Assembly: GCA_964017185.1 (NCBI GenBank)
Contig: OZ024869.1
Coordinates: forward strand, 22,501-86,500
Length of the DNA stretch: 64,000 bases
Direction of reading: 5' to 3'
DNA from: Rugalucina vietnamica
Lineage: Eukaryota; Mollusca; Bivalvia; Lucinida; Lucinidae
Shown: piece after piece, positions 1-9,779 of the stretch
How positions within the stretch are numbered: the stretch's first letter is position 1
Layout of the letters: every line of letters starts with the position of its first letter
Made by a program: the position numbers and the translations under genes
Notes under the pieces: model-generated
Told to the model about the DNA's origin: nothing
Databases searched by the model: none
Seen by the model: only the letters and a program-made list of their open reading frames with translations

Positions 1-170
1 ACTTCTTGGAGTTAATGTCCACAGTTTATATTGACTCCGACTTCTGTTCTCTCCAATGTTTTTGGTGTTTTATGTTTTAGTTTCTTCTCGTTTCTTGTCT
101 TAATATTACTTCTTGACATCCAGGTCAACAAATTCACTGTCATCTTGGGATAAAGCTACCACTTCTGCAT

Positions 171-790
171 TGCGAAACCAACTGGGCCACAACGTGAGAA
201 AATGTACCTTCGGACAATATTTTGAGTATTAAAAAAACAAAGTTACTTTGAATGTCTAATGTTTGTAGAGTCTGTAAGTCTTTATTTGACCAGATTATTT
301 CAGTTATTTTGTGAGTATGGCCAATTTACTACATGAACCCTAGAGACGTCATTGTCCTGAAAAATGACGTCAAAGTTGCGTAATGTATTTCTGCATGTTA
401 GTAGAGCTAACAAAACTCGATGCATTAGCTTAAAACTGTTTAAGCACTTGTCAGAACCTGTTGTTAAGATAGAAGCATACCATCCTTACAGGCAATATGT
501 CGTAATTATTTTGTCTATTTTCATGATGATGCGTTTGCTATGGTTACCGTTTAACGATAGATATAGGAAAATTATGTGTATTATTGGGCTAAAACAAGGG
601 CAGATAACTCCAAATATTGAAAATAAATATGTTTTAAAAGTCATTCATTTGGTAGCCCGATGTTCAAAGATTACAAATACAGTGTTATTTGTAAAACGTA
701 TATTGCATCATTTTTCCGCTTTTTGCTGCTTTCTACTAGTAATGTCAGAATGTCCGAAGGTACATTTTGTCGCGTTGCGGTTCAACTATT
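171..790. mobile_element. MITE-like element with inverted ends
   Basis: An 18-bp perfect inverted repeat (199-216 against 751-768) sits inside longer, weaker inverted ends. The spacer of about 530 bp shows no transposase. A 162-codon open frame at 364-852 crosses it but has no recognisable domain and is probably chance. The class is unknown. The inverted ends are seen directly; mobility is inferred. Confidence 0.5.
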
Positions 791-1034
791 TATTTAATAA
801 AGTATTTGTTTTTTTTTGTGACTTCAAAATATCAGCTCAGAAATGTATCTGATACAATCGCAAACCTACGTCAACACTGATGCTGTGTCTTTCGGCTGAT
901 AGATAACACTAAAAGCACATACTGTGCAGAAACAGATTAGACTGCTTCAAGAGGTGGCGAGACAGTTCCTTAGTTTGCCGTGGCAACGTCAGCTGTGTAA
1001 ATAGTCAATAGTCGTGTGTATATGTCTACATGCA

Positions 1035-1140
1035 TTCGATTGGTCAAAAGATTGCTTGGCTAAAATTCTATCCAATCAGAAGACACCGTGTTCATTTTCT
1101 TTCCGCCATTTTACTGTTGGTCACAAAATACAACGATTTA
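1035..1140 (+). promoter_or_regulatory. candidate TATA-less promoter
   Basis: There is an ATTGG (inverted CCAAT) at about 1049, a CCAAT at about 1073 and a CCGCCATTTT motif at about 1104. The last matches a YY1-type element often found at or just after the start site of TATA-less animal genes. An ATG with good context follows at 1141 and reaches a consensus splice donor after 19 nt. The motifs are seen; promoter activity is inferred. Confidence 0.4.
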
Positions 1141-1159
1141 ATGGACGTTTCAGAGTCTG
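1141..1159 (+). CDS. candidate first coding exon (partial gene)
   Basis: ATG opens a frame reading MDVSESG-, with the last codon split by a GTAAGC donor at 1160 (phase 1). Short first coding exons are common behind promoters of this type. No convincing second exon was found, because the following kilobases are telomeric repeats and retroelement debris. The downstream part may be lost, very distant, or the exon may be false. No function can be assigned. Confidence 0.3.
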
Positions 1160-1785
1160 GTAAGCGTATTTTGTTTGTTTAGTAAGTAATATGCGCGTTT
1201 TAACATGAAATGTATTGCTTAATCGTATGACTTTAACACTTTTACGGCCACGCCTCCCAAAAAATCAATATCTCTTTGCCAAGCATATATTTATTTTATT
1301 ATTTTTATTGAATATTTTAAATATATGCGCATATCATATGTCACTGGAAATGGCTTTTTTACTCTGAAAAATCTGATATACAATACATTTGCACCCCCTT
1401 AAAACTTTCATTCTATAACCCGGGACATACCGATAGACGCGTAAAACGACTGCATTCATGGGTGGCAGTGAACGATAAAAACGACTATAGTCGTCGGTGG
1501 CAGTGAATGTGTTAACTGACACAAAAATCTGATCAAGAATTGTCTCTGATATATTCAACAGGCCAGCGTTTAATTTATCTAGAAAATGGACTAATCTTAT
1601 CAAACCCAAGCGTGTCTTCAATATAAAAAAGGGATTAAGATCATATACGTGTATGCAAACTAGTGCTCGCCAAGCATGAGTAACCATTGCAAAATACATA
1701 TAATCTGAGCATACTTCACAGCTTTGCTAAACATGAATATGGACACAACTTACATGGGCGAATTTGTTTCAGCACTTTAAACTAA
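1160..1785. other. no gene seen
   Basis: AT-rich sequence. A 121-codon minus-strand frame (1334-1699) has no recognisable domain or splice support. If the exon at 1141 is real, this is intron. Confidence 0.5.
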
Positions 1786-3096
1786 CCCTAACCCTAACCC
1801 ATCCACAAATCTTCACTCTAATCTAAACAAAACCTTACCACATCCTTACTGATCCATAGGTGATCCAGATTGAGCTTCCTTCCGAATTTTGTCAGAATCT
1901 GATGGTTTCTTTCCCAGTCCGGACCATTGTAAATATATTAAAGAGGATAACGAGGCTGATCTGATGCCAACCCAGGGGGGAGCCAAGTTAAGATCAATCA
2001 TGTACCCTGAGCCTGATCCTTACCACGAATTTGGTAAAAATAACTTTGGAAAAGCTTGGTTCAGTCATATACCTTAACCAAACCCTAACCTGACCCAAAC
2101 CATAACCCTAACCCTTACCCTAACCCTAACACGAGTCTGAGCCTGAGCCTGAGCCTGAGCCTGATCCTTACCATGTGTTTGGACAAAATATTTGGACAAG
2201 TTCGGTTCAGTCCTATACCCTAACCCTAACACTAACCCTAACCCTACGTTACATACGAATTTATGTTATTTAATATTAAAGATCAGCATCTCTGAATGGA
2301 CCCCAACTGAGACATGGTTCATCATTGATAATATAAAGGAGAACGAAAAAGAAGGGGGGAAAAAGAAATAAATAGAAATGTAGAAAGAAAAGAATCAGAT
2401 CATAACAAAGATGGGCAAGTTGCCCATCTTCGTACATCAGCTTATACCCTAAGCCTAACCCTAACCCTAAACCCTAAACCCTAACCCTAACCCACAAGGT
2501 CCTAGCCCTACCCGTAACCGAGATACAGTTCCTCAATGTCTCATTCAAAAACGTTTTTACTACTTTACCCTTTAAGCTGGTTGAACCTTTTCAGATGTAA
2601 ATAAAATTATAGACGTCAGAAAATGTCAGAATGCTTCTGACAATTTTCTGACAGCGTAACAAAAGGAGTTCGGTTACACCTACTAAAAATAGTAACAATT
2701 TCCTACGCGAGGGTTAGCAGAGAGGCAACATAACCCTAACCCTTACCTAACCCTAACCGAATTACATACAAATATCCTTCCGACTACTTCTACTCATCGG
2801 AAAATACCTATTCCCTAACCCTAATCCTAACCCTAACCCTAACCCTAACCAATAACCCTAACCCTAACCCTAAGCCTAACCCTAACCCTACCCCTACCCC
2901 TACCCTAACCCTAACCCTAACCCTATCCCTAACCCAACCTAACCCTAACCCTAACCCTAACCCTAAACCCTAAACCCTAAAGCCTAACCCTAACCCTAAC
3001 CCTATCCCTAATCCTAACCCTATCCCTAACCCTAACCCTAACCCTAACCCTATCCCTATCCCTAACCCTAACCCTAACCCTAACCCTAACCCTAAC
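1786..3096. repeat. interstitial telomeric (CCCTAA)n arrays
   Basis: Blocks of CCCTAA, the animal telomere repeat with its G-rich strand on minus, occur at about 1786-1800, 2080-2130, 2216-2246, 2445-2510, 2730-2760 and most densely 2813-3096. Many units are degenerate. The blocks are separated by unique or short-period DNA, including a CTGAGC run near 2136-2162. The last block ends exactly where an RT-coding remnant starts. Open frames rich in Gly-Leu across the array are repeat artefacts. Confidence 0.95.
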
Positions 3097-3711
3097 AAAG
3101 CCAATATCTCGGATACCGAAGCCCCCTTTTCAGATCTACATCTTTCTGTTGCAAATGGATTTGTTTCTTCTAAAATGTATGAAAAGTGCGATGACTTTGA
3201 TTTTGATATAGTAAATTTTCCGTTTATGGAAGGTGACGTTCCTCGTCGTGCTTCTAATGGTGTCTTCATTTCGCAACTTATTAGGTTTGCTAGATTCTGC
3301 AATCATGTTACAGACTTCACCGCTCGAAATAAATGTTTAACGGCCAAACTTGTCCGACAGGGCAATCAATATCATAAACTTCGAAAAACCTTTTCTAAAT
3401 TTTATCGTAGACACTATTAATTGATTTCCAAATACAATGTTGGGTTATAGACGCTTTTAAATGAGGGCCTTTCGGAACCAGAATTTTATGGTGAATTTGT
3501 TTACAAATTTAAGAAACTTATAGGAAGTAATGGTTTTTCATTTCAGTTTAGAAAAATCATAACACGTTACAGACGTATAGGTTATAACTTGAATGTTATG
3601 CGATAGTCTGCATGCTTAGTTTTTAACCCATTTATGGTTGATAACTATGCTGCCTTCTTAAATTGCACGCCGGTGGGTCGGGCGTCAGACTCTATGATGG
3701 CCCCGACTTAA
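3097..3711 (+). pseudogene. reverse transcriptase C-terminal remnant
   Basis: A single reading frame runs from the telomeric junction to a TAA at about 3709-3711. It is broken by in-frame stops near 3418, 3460 and 3604. Recognisable pieces include DFDFDIVNFPF, ISQLIRFAR, YHKLRK-FSKFYRRH, SEPEFYG, RIGYNLNVMR and NCTPVGRASDSM. These resemble the region after the RT catalytic core in a retroelement family abundant in mollusc genomes. The palm with its catalytic Asp pair is missing, so the copy is 5'-truncated. I recall the family but cannot fix its class (Penelope-like or non-LTR). Confidence 0.6.
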
Positions 3712-4322
3712 AGCTATTCATTTTAATTGGTTGGGGCCGGAGCTTCTTGTCTGTTGCTTGGCCAACTGATGTTTTTCTTTTGCTCCGTAGTTGGTAGGTT
3801 ATTCGGCGCCCAGGGATCTCCATCGTCAGGCAGCTTACTGAATCTGTGAGTCCTGGTTTTTGAATCATCAGGATGTTTATCATGATTTATTTGTTTGTTC
3901 TTGATGATTCATTGACTGGTTAGAGATTCACCACGAGAACCGAAGAACTAACTAAATATTATGAACCACTGCAGAAGCTGAGGGTGACGTTATGGCCATT
4001 TAAAATCGATTTAAGCCCGCCAGTAACTTTGTGTTGGTGATCGTTCCAAGTCGATACTTCTGTGGTGGTTCTTTTTGTTTTATATCTTGGTGTTTAAATT
4101 TTTGTGCTGTTTGCGTCTTATGTATGTTTGCATATTTTTAGTTAAGTTGAGGTAACTGAGTGGTCACCTATTGGGAAAATAGCTGCTCATTTTCGGCTTA
4201 CGAAATGTTGTCATGGTATAAGTGCCTGAATGTTAGTTTGTTTTTTTTTCCTACCTCGGTTTTTGGAGTGGGAATCTTTTTCTGATTGCGCCTTTTCCTG
4301 ATCTTTGCCTACGTGTACCTTT
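3712..4322 (+). repeat. 3' tail of the RT element, ending in an R1 copy
   Basis: Non-coding sequence follows the RT stop. From 3963 to 4322 it is a full-length R1 repeat, which starts near GAACCACTGCAGAAGCTGAG and ends near CCTACTTGTACCTTT. Other R1 copies keep this same 3' end and lose varying lengths of 5' end, as retroposed sequences do. R1 is therefore proposed to be the 3' untranslated end of this element. Confidence 0.6.
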
Positions 4323-5176
4323 CTGCAATACCTATCGTATCATGACATGATCTCGCATTCGCGAAACCTGAGACTCTCAACTACCCTCGCAAACATCCTG
4401 TCTTCCTATGAAGAGAGAAAAAAGCAGCAGCAGGCTGAGACGGCGGTACAAATTGAAGCCTACCGTGTTCCTGCTGCTGCCCGCGTTTCATATCTCGAAT
4501 CAGACTATGTAAGAGGGATAGTTGAGAGTCTGATGACTACCAGGTCCAATCCCTGAGATTTTGATGCCATGAGTGATTATCTTATGACATCAATTACATT
4601 TCTTAATGGGCATCGACATTCCGTGTTGCGGATCCTGACCATTCAGGAATTCCGCAATGCTAGACTTTATGTGGTCGAGGGGCCAGAGCCACAGGCTGAC
4701 CGGACATACATGTCCATCCTTGTGGCAAAACATAAAACCTCAAGGTCACATGGGGCAGCCATTATATCGGTGCCCATGCTTCTTTACAGGCAAATGGTGG
4801 GATTCCTTAGGTTGAGGAATGAGTTGTTTGGGTTGCCGTCTCGAATGGGAGTCTCATCGATCATCCTCAGTAAATGAGATTATCAAGAGGTCGTATAAAA
4901 TGTATGGGACGCAACATAAATACCCCCAAAACTTCACAATGACGTAAACGCGTAAAATGCTTACAAGTGCTTCAAGGGACTCGCGCGGTTCATCATTTGA
5001 ACCAAGCGGTGGCTGCCAGCCATGCCGCAGAACAGGAAACGCCACGTCTGGCGCTAGACTTTGTTCAAAACTTAGAAAGAGAGGAAGAACAAAAAGAAAG
5101 ACTGAGAATGCAAGAGGGAGAAAGGGAAGAGAGTGTGAGAGAGGCTCTGGATGGGAGCGGGAGAGTTAATAAGTGA
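4305..5176 (+). pseudogene. decayed tyrosine recombinase of a mobile element
   Basis: Frame 4305-4877 is open except for a TGA at 4554-4556. It carries an N-terminal helical part (about 4310-4550) and a catalytic-like part with NGHRHSVLR (candidate first catalytic Arg) and HKTSRSHGAA (candidate Lys). After a stop at 4875-4877 the coding signal resumes in another frame at about 4930-5176 with LQGTRAVHHLNQA, where the terminal Tyr region would lie. The layout resembles Crypton-like or related tyrosine-recombinase elements, but the subclass is uncertain. The start abuts an R1 repeat, so the N-terminus is lost or displaced. Confidence 0.5.
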
Positions 5177-5640
5177 AAAGCAGAAGAGAGAGAAGAAGAG
5201 ACAATTGATGAGAGAGAAAGGGAAGAGATTGTGAAAGAGTGTCCGGGTGGGAGGGGGAGAGAAAACGAGAGAGAGAGGCAGAAGATTATATATAGAAGAA
5301 TATACAATTGATGAGGGAGAGAGGGAATAGAGTGAGAAAGTGGGTCTGTGTGAGACTAGGAGAGAAGTGGAAAGAGAGACAGAAGAAGGAGTGAGAGATT
5401 CAATTTATGAGGGGGAAAGAGGAGATGGTAGGAAAAAGAGTACGGGTGAAAAAGGGAATGACAGAGGAAGAGGTTGTACCTACGACCTCATATGAAAGGT
5501 TGAGCGTTTTAGAAAGGGCAAGGGGTAGCAAGAGGGGGAGGAGTTTGAGAGAGAGTGAGAGTGATAGTGAGAGAGGAAGTAAGAGAACACTGATAACATT
5601 ACGTTCAAATGTGTCTGTAAGAATAGTCAGTGTAGAATCT
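5060..5640 (+). repeat. purine-rich (GA) tract
   Basis: The + strand is overwhelmingly G and A for about 550 bp. Imperfect longer units contain TTGATGAG-GAGAG (near 5206, 5308 and 5400). It encodes Glu/Arg-rich low-complexity peptide between the recombinase remnant and the next coding block, and may be an expanded linker. Such tracts can form triplex DNA. Confidence 0.6.
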
Positions 5641-6600
5641 TCAGAAGCTCAAGAATATTCCGAAGAAGAACAGCTAGGTTACGATCCTAGCAAATATTAG
5701 AGTGATTGGGAGGAGAGAGAGTCGGATGTAAGGAAGTGGGTGGGCCATAGTGAGAATCCGGTGTTCATTACGCAAATTCTGCACGGCAGGGAAACAGTTA
5801 TTCATTTGCTAATTAACTTCGTGCGCGTCATTGACTTCGACTCAGTGGAAGAAGAGGCTCTCTATTGAGTCCACCATTCCTCTGTGTCGGAGCTGACGCG
5901 CACGACATCTTACTATATAGCTGCCACAGCTCTTTCGGATGAGCTTAGTGAAAGGTTTCAAATCCGACTGACACAAGTTGTACAGCGCCCCACGATACAG
6001 GAGGGAGGTTGCCAGCCATCGTTCGGCTACGTCTATCAGATTGTTGCTGCAGCGAGGCTGGCGGTACTGTTGGGCATTAACATTGACATCAGAGATGTAC
6101 CCTATCCGACCAGGCCTGTAACTCTATCAGCACACAAACCTGCTAAACCCACAGCCAGGCCCGCTGCAGCCACAGCCGAGGATGGAGCAGCACCGACTAG
6201 TAAACAGGTAGAAAAAATGCCGAAGCCACAGAAGGCAAGAGCAAGGATCCGACCAGGTCCGACACTCTCCGTGTGGAAAAACCTTCTGAGCCCGCAACCA
6301 ATCGCCGTGCAGCTCCGACCAGGCCCGACACCAGTCCTGCTGCTGATACTGCCCCAAATTGTCCCGGGGCCACGTCATTACTGCGTGAATTATATTCTGA
6401 CGCGATAAAAGAAAGTGCCAAGTCTGGCATAAAGCCAACTCGCTTCACTGTCAGACAGCAGTTGGTCAAGTTTCATAAGTAGTTTCCGAGTCTCACGGAG
6501 CTGCAAATTAGGGACAGGCTTTGGACCTTGTTCAGACAATTAAAAAGGCAGAGAGACCCATAAAGAACAGCAAAGGGGAACAAAGCGCAAGAGGCATCCC
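5407..6600 (+). pseudogene. unrecognised decayed ORF next to the recombinase
   Basis: One frame holds coherent protein-like sequence from 5407 to about 6260, interrupted by TAG at 5698 and TGA at 5866. A frame change near 6260-6280 leads into a second frame that continues to a stop at about 6480 and beyond (PSLTELQIRDRLWTLFRQL). The N-terminal part is charged, the middle reads like a helical domain (QPSFGYVYQIVAAARLAVL), and then a Pro/Ala/Thr-rich linker follows. No family is recognised. Its position suggests a companion ORF of the recombinase element. Three stops and one frameshift argue against function. Confidence 0.4.
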
Positions 6601-6619
6601 GAGGAAGTAGAAGAAGGCC

Positions 6620-7300
6620 TGCGTGATTTTTTTCCGGGACCAATTAAATGTGTCTCTTAATTTAAATAGACACATACCTCTGGCAGCTGTGTACGATAGA
6701 ATGGACCGGGTCGTAGAACGCTTCGGGTCCATTCTAACTACACAGATAAACTGTACACCATGTTTAAGCAGGCAAGGAATGAATCAGGTCTTCCAGAATG
6801 AATTTTGGCCAGATCAGACCTCTGACTTTTGGTCTTCTTCTTGTATGAGTTTGAATTTCGGCCACATCTGATTTCTATCTGCAAAGTTAGCTGCCCTTGC
6901 CTTTTGAGTGCCAGACGTGAATTTCAGTATTCAATTTCTTCAGTATCGCTAACCCAAAACTTTTTTATACTTCATTGGGACAACTGCAAAGCTGTGGGAC
7001 ATCGTTTGGCTGCTACAGTTATGCAGTGGGTTTACTTACAAATTTAGCGTTGCAGATGTGTAATTTTGTATTTAACTTATTAAGTGTCTCTCATTCCCAT
7101 TTTACATCGAATAGAGACATCTGTAAAGCTGTGGGCCAGCGGTTGGCTGCCACAGCTATGCAGATTGTATCCTTTACAAGTTTAGCGTGCGAGACGTGTG
7201 TTTGTGTATTGAACTTTTTCAGGGTCGATAAACCCAAAAATATACTGAAAATCAAAAATCTTGCACAACCCTGTATTTGTTATTTTTATGAGTAAGTGGA
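6620..7300 (+). repeat. dispersed repeat with a 137-bp tandem duplication
   Basis: The part 6795-6900 resembles pieces of the element at 36.1-38.5 kb (TGAGTTTGAATTTCGGCCA and GTTAGCTGCCCTTG). Two units around AAAGCTGTGGG (6988 and 7125) repeat about 100 bp of related sequence. Small open frames here are not convincing genes. The following 350 bp (7301-7649) are AT-rich with nothing seen. Confidence 0.5.
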
Positions 7301-7649
7301 GCTGTTTATATTCCTTACATAAGTTTTTGTTAAATCCAATATCAAATCTTTGACTTTGCAGCAAATTCAATATTGTGAATGATAATGCAAAGCAAAAAGT
7401 GTAAAATTGCAACTTTTTGGAGAATTTGATTATCACTGAAAAAATTTAATGAATTTTAAGCTAAAGACAATAATTGTAATTTTGCAACTTTCAACAGTGA
7501 TTCGATACAAAGACTAGTATTATCAAAATTGGAACCAAATACTGTATATTAAAGGTTCGTTATAAAATAAATCTAAACCGATAATAATTTTCTGATTTTT
7601 CAGAATACCCTCGCTGATCTCAAAGGACCGAAATGAAGATATAATCTAA

Positions 7650-8125
7650 TCTGAACTATGAATGGTGTACAGGGGACTTTTTCTGCTGTGCCGGGGTTTT
7701 GGCCTGTAGGATAAGAGGCTTTGTAGGCCCATTTGCCTTACCCTTCCTATGGCTTGGTCGATGCTTATGATATTTTCGTTTGCTGAATTGGTCAGAGAGG
7801 TATTTCACTCTCATCTCAAAAGCCTCGTCGTCTGAGCAGTTACGACTGATGCGTAGCGCCAGACTGTAAGTGACAGCTTTATGGCAAGAGGTACTTGTCT
7901 GAATATGTGTGCTAAGTGTAGAGGTCCACGACAACTCTGTCTCCTTCTAGGTGAGAAGTGGTGTCTAAAAAGCATGTTTGTCGTTGGATACCTCTGCAGT
8001 AAACTTGATTGTTGGGCGGAACTTGTTTGCTTCCGTAAGGAATTCTTCCAGTGTCTCTCTGTCATGTATCCATGTATTCTTGTCTATATAGGTTGTCCAT
8101 ATGCATACCCTATGGGACGGCCATG
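7650..8125 (-). pseudogene. Penelope-type reverse transcriptase remnant
   Basis: Read on minus, fragments in several frames match the order of a Penelope-like RT. A block like LLPKIYKAENHGRPI (about 8110-8150) is followed by LEEFLTEANKFRPTIKFT, then RVVVDLYT, then the thumb motif YSLALRISRNCSDDEAFEMR (7780-7870) and SKRKYHK. The catalytic palm between the first two blocks is deleted, and there are several stops and frame changes. The motif order is seen directly; the family assignment rests on known Penelope-like proteins. Confidence 0.6.
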
Positions 8126-8159
8126 GTTTTCAGCTTTGTATATCTTGGGTAGGAGATAA

Positions 8160-9640
8160 AAAAAAACGTCCTGCTTCTGGTTCATCTACAGTGAGATGAC
8201 ATTTTTTCACTAATGTAGTTACCCGTTCTCAGTTCACAAATTACAGCAGGAACTTTTAGATGACCCTTTGTCTGCAGAATGTATTATTACATCGTCTCTC
8301 TTTTGGAGATTGTACAGTGTACTGCGTTCACAAGGTTTGAGGTAGTCATGTTTGGGTCTAGGAGGTTAATGTTTGTTAATGTCAGATTCCAAACTCTTTA
8401 TGAAAGTCTCTGCTTTCTCATTAATACGTTCGCTGCTCTTAAAGGATCTTGATTATTTTTTTATTATTATTATCTAGATCACGACCTTGCTCCGATTGTT
8501 GCCAGTCGCTCCTCTAGACAAATTCAGGGTATTTATCTGGTGCGCTGGTATCAGGAATACCATTAGAGTGGGATTTTAGAGTTCTCAATCACTTCGCCCC
8601 TGTCATAGCGTTTGAGGCGGGGGCAGAAGCCAAGCCCTTTCTAGAGTAAGGACGCCTAAGACTCTGACATTTGAAGTCTCTACTTAGCACTATCGATCCT
8701 GTTCCACAAACAAGCTTTGCTATCATAAGATTTAGATGCAAGTCTTGTGCTACACGAAGATGTAAATACTGACAGGAGATGGTCTGGGGTTGGTAACTCA
8801 AAGCCAACTCAAGCTTAAGATCAACTTACGACCAACTTAAAAGGGTACAAGTAGAAAACGATCAGGAAAGGGTGGCACGGACTAGCTTCACATATAATAT
8901 AAAGCCAAAGGATATTATGGTTTATCATGCATGACAAGCCATATATCGAATGACCAAGGGTATGCGCATCCTGCATTTAGATAAGCAATAACCTGTTAGA
9001 GGGTTCTATTTACTACGACTTTAAATTTTGATGAATTTATTCAGTTATTTACAATGAGTGATAAAAGTCAGAAGTATAGAAAGAAGAAAAGATAGAATAA
9101 ATTAGAAAACAAAAGAAGAAAGTCACTTCCATGATTGATTGTTCCCAAAAGTCCGCCAAAATCTTGATTTACTTCAGTCTTTCCTCGTTACTTTCCCTAG
9201 TTCAATTTTTACGTCATTTCCACTGCATGAAAAAGCGCGTTTAATTTGCCATAATATCCGAACAAAACGTAATTAAATTTCAAATTTAATTGGATTTTTG
9301 TGAGTTTATGTTGATATCATATTTCAAATATACTTCTCGTTTTCTTTCAGTTTATTGCAACTTAAACTGTTACAGTTTACTGCGTTTATGTGTAAATTAT
9401 ATTCAAAACGTAAAATCTAAAGAAACTAAATTCAAATTATATTATTATAAACGTGGAATTGTGTCAGCTCAAATTCATACAAAACTTGAGAGTTCGACGT
9501 AAACTTGACTTAAATTTGACAATAATACACGCAGAATCGTAATTGGCGAATAATGTTTTATACAACACAGACAGAAAAAAATAAATTGTGTCAGCAAAAG
9601 AAGAAAAAAGGAGAAAATGAAAAAGTAAAACAAAAGAAAA
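8160..9640. other. no gene seen
   Basis: Unique-looking AT-rich DNA with no credible exon. A short stretch at 8839-8871 matches the 3' end of R1 in reverse orientation (a very short copy). Confidence 0.5.
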
Positions 9641-9654
9641 AAAAGAATGGCATT

Positions 9655-9770
9655 CACAGTGGGATTCGAACCCACCGGTTTTGCTGATTTCCGTTTTACG
9701 CCCTACCCTGTCCCACCCTGCACCCCTAGTCTTCCCATACCCAGGTTCCAAGTCCGTTTTTGCACCGGCC
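9655..9770 (-). other. tRNA-like fragment (Pol III B box)
   Basis: On minus, GGTGGGTTCGAATCCC (9661-9676) is a perfect tRNA T-arm and internal B box. It is followed by an eight-T run that would stop RNA polymerase III. No 5' acceptor strand pairs with the 3' side and no anticodon arm was found, so this is a degenerate tRNA or SINE head rather than a working tRNA. Confidence 0.35.
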
Positions 9771-9779
9771 TAAGCAAGA

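Noticed and set aside
364-852. 162-codon plus frame
   Set aside because: It lies across an inverted-repeat element, has no domain, and AT-rich composition explains its length.
2970-3302. 110-codon minus frame with a Gly-Leu repeat tail
   Set aside because: It is translation of the telomeric repeat plus the reverse strand of the RT remnant.
9655-9770. Functional minus-strand tRNA
   Set aside because: Only the T arm and a T-run terminator are convincing; no anticodon arm or matching 5' acceptor strand.
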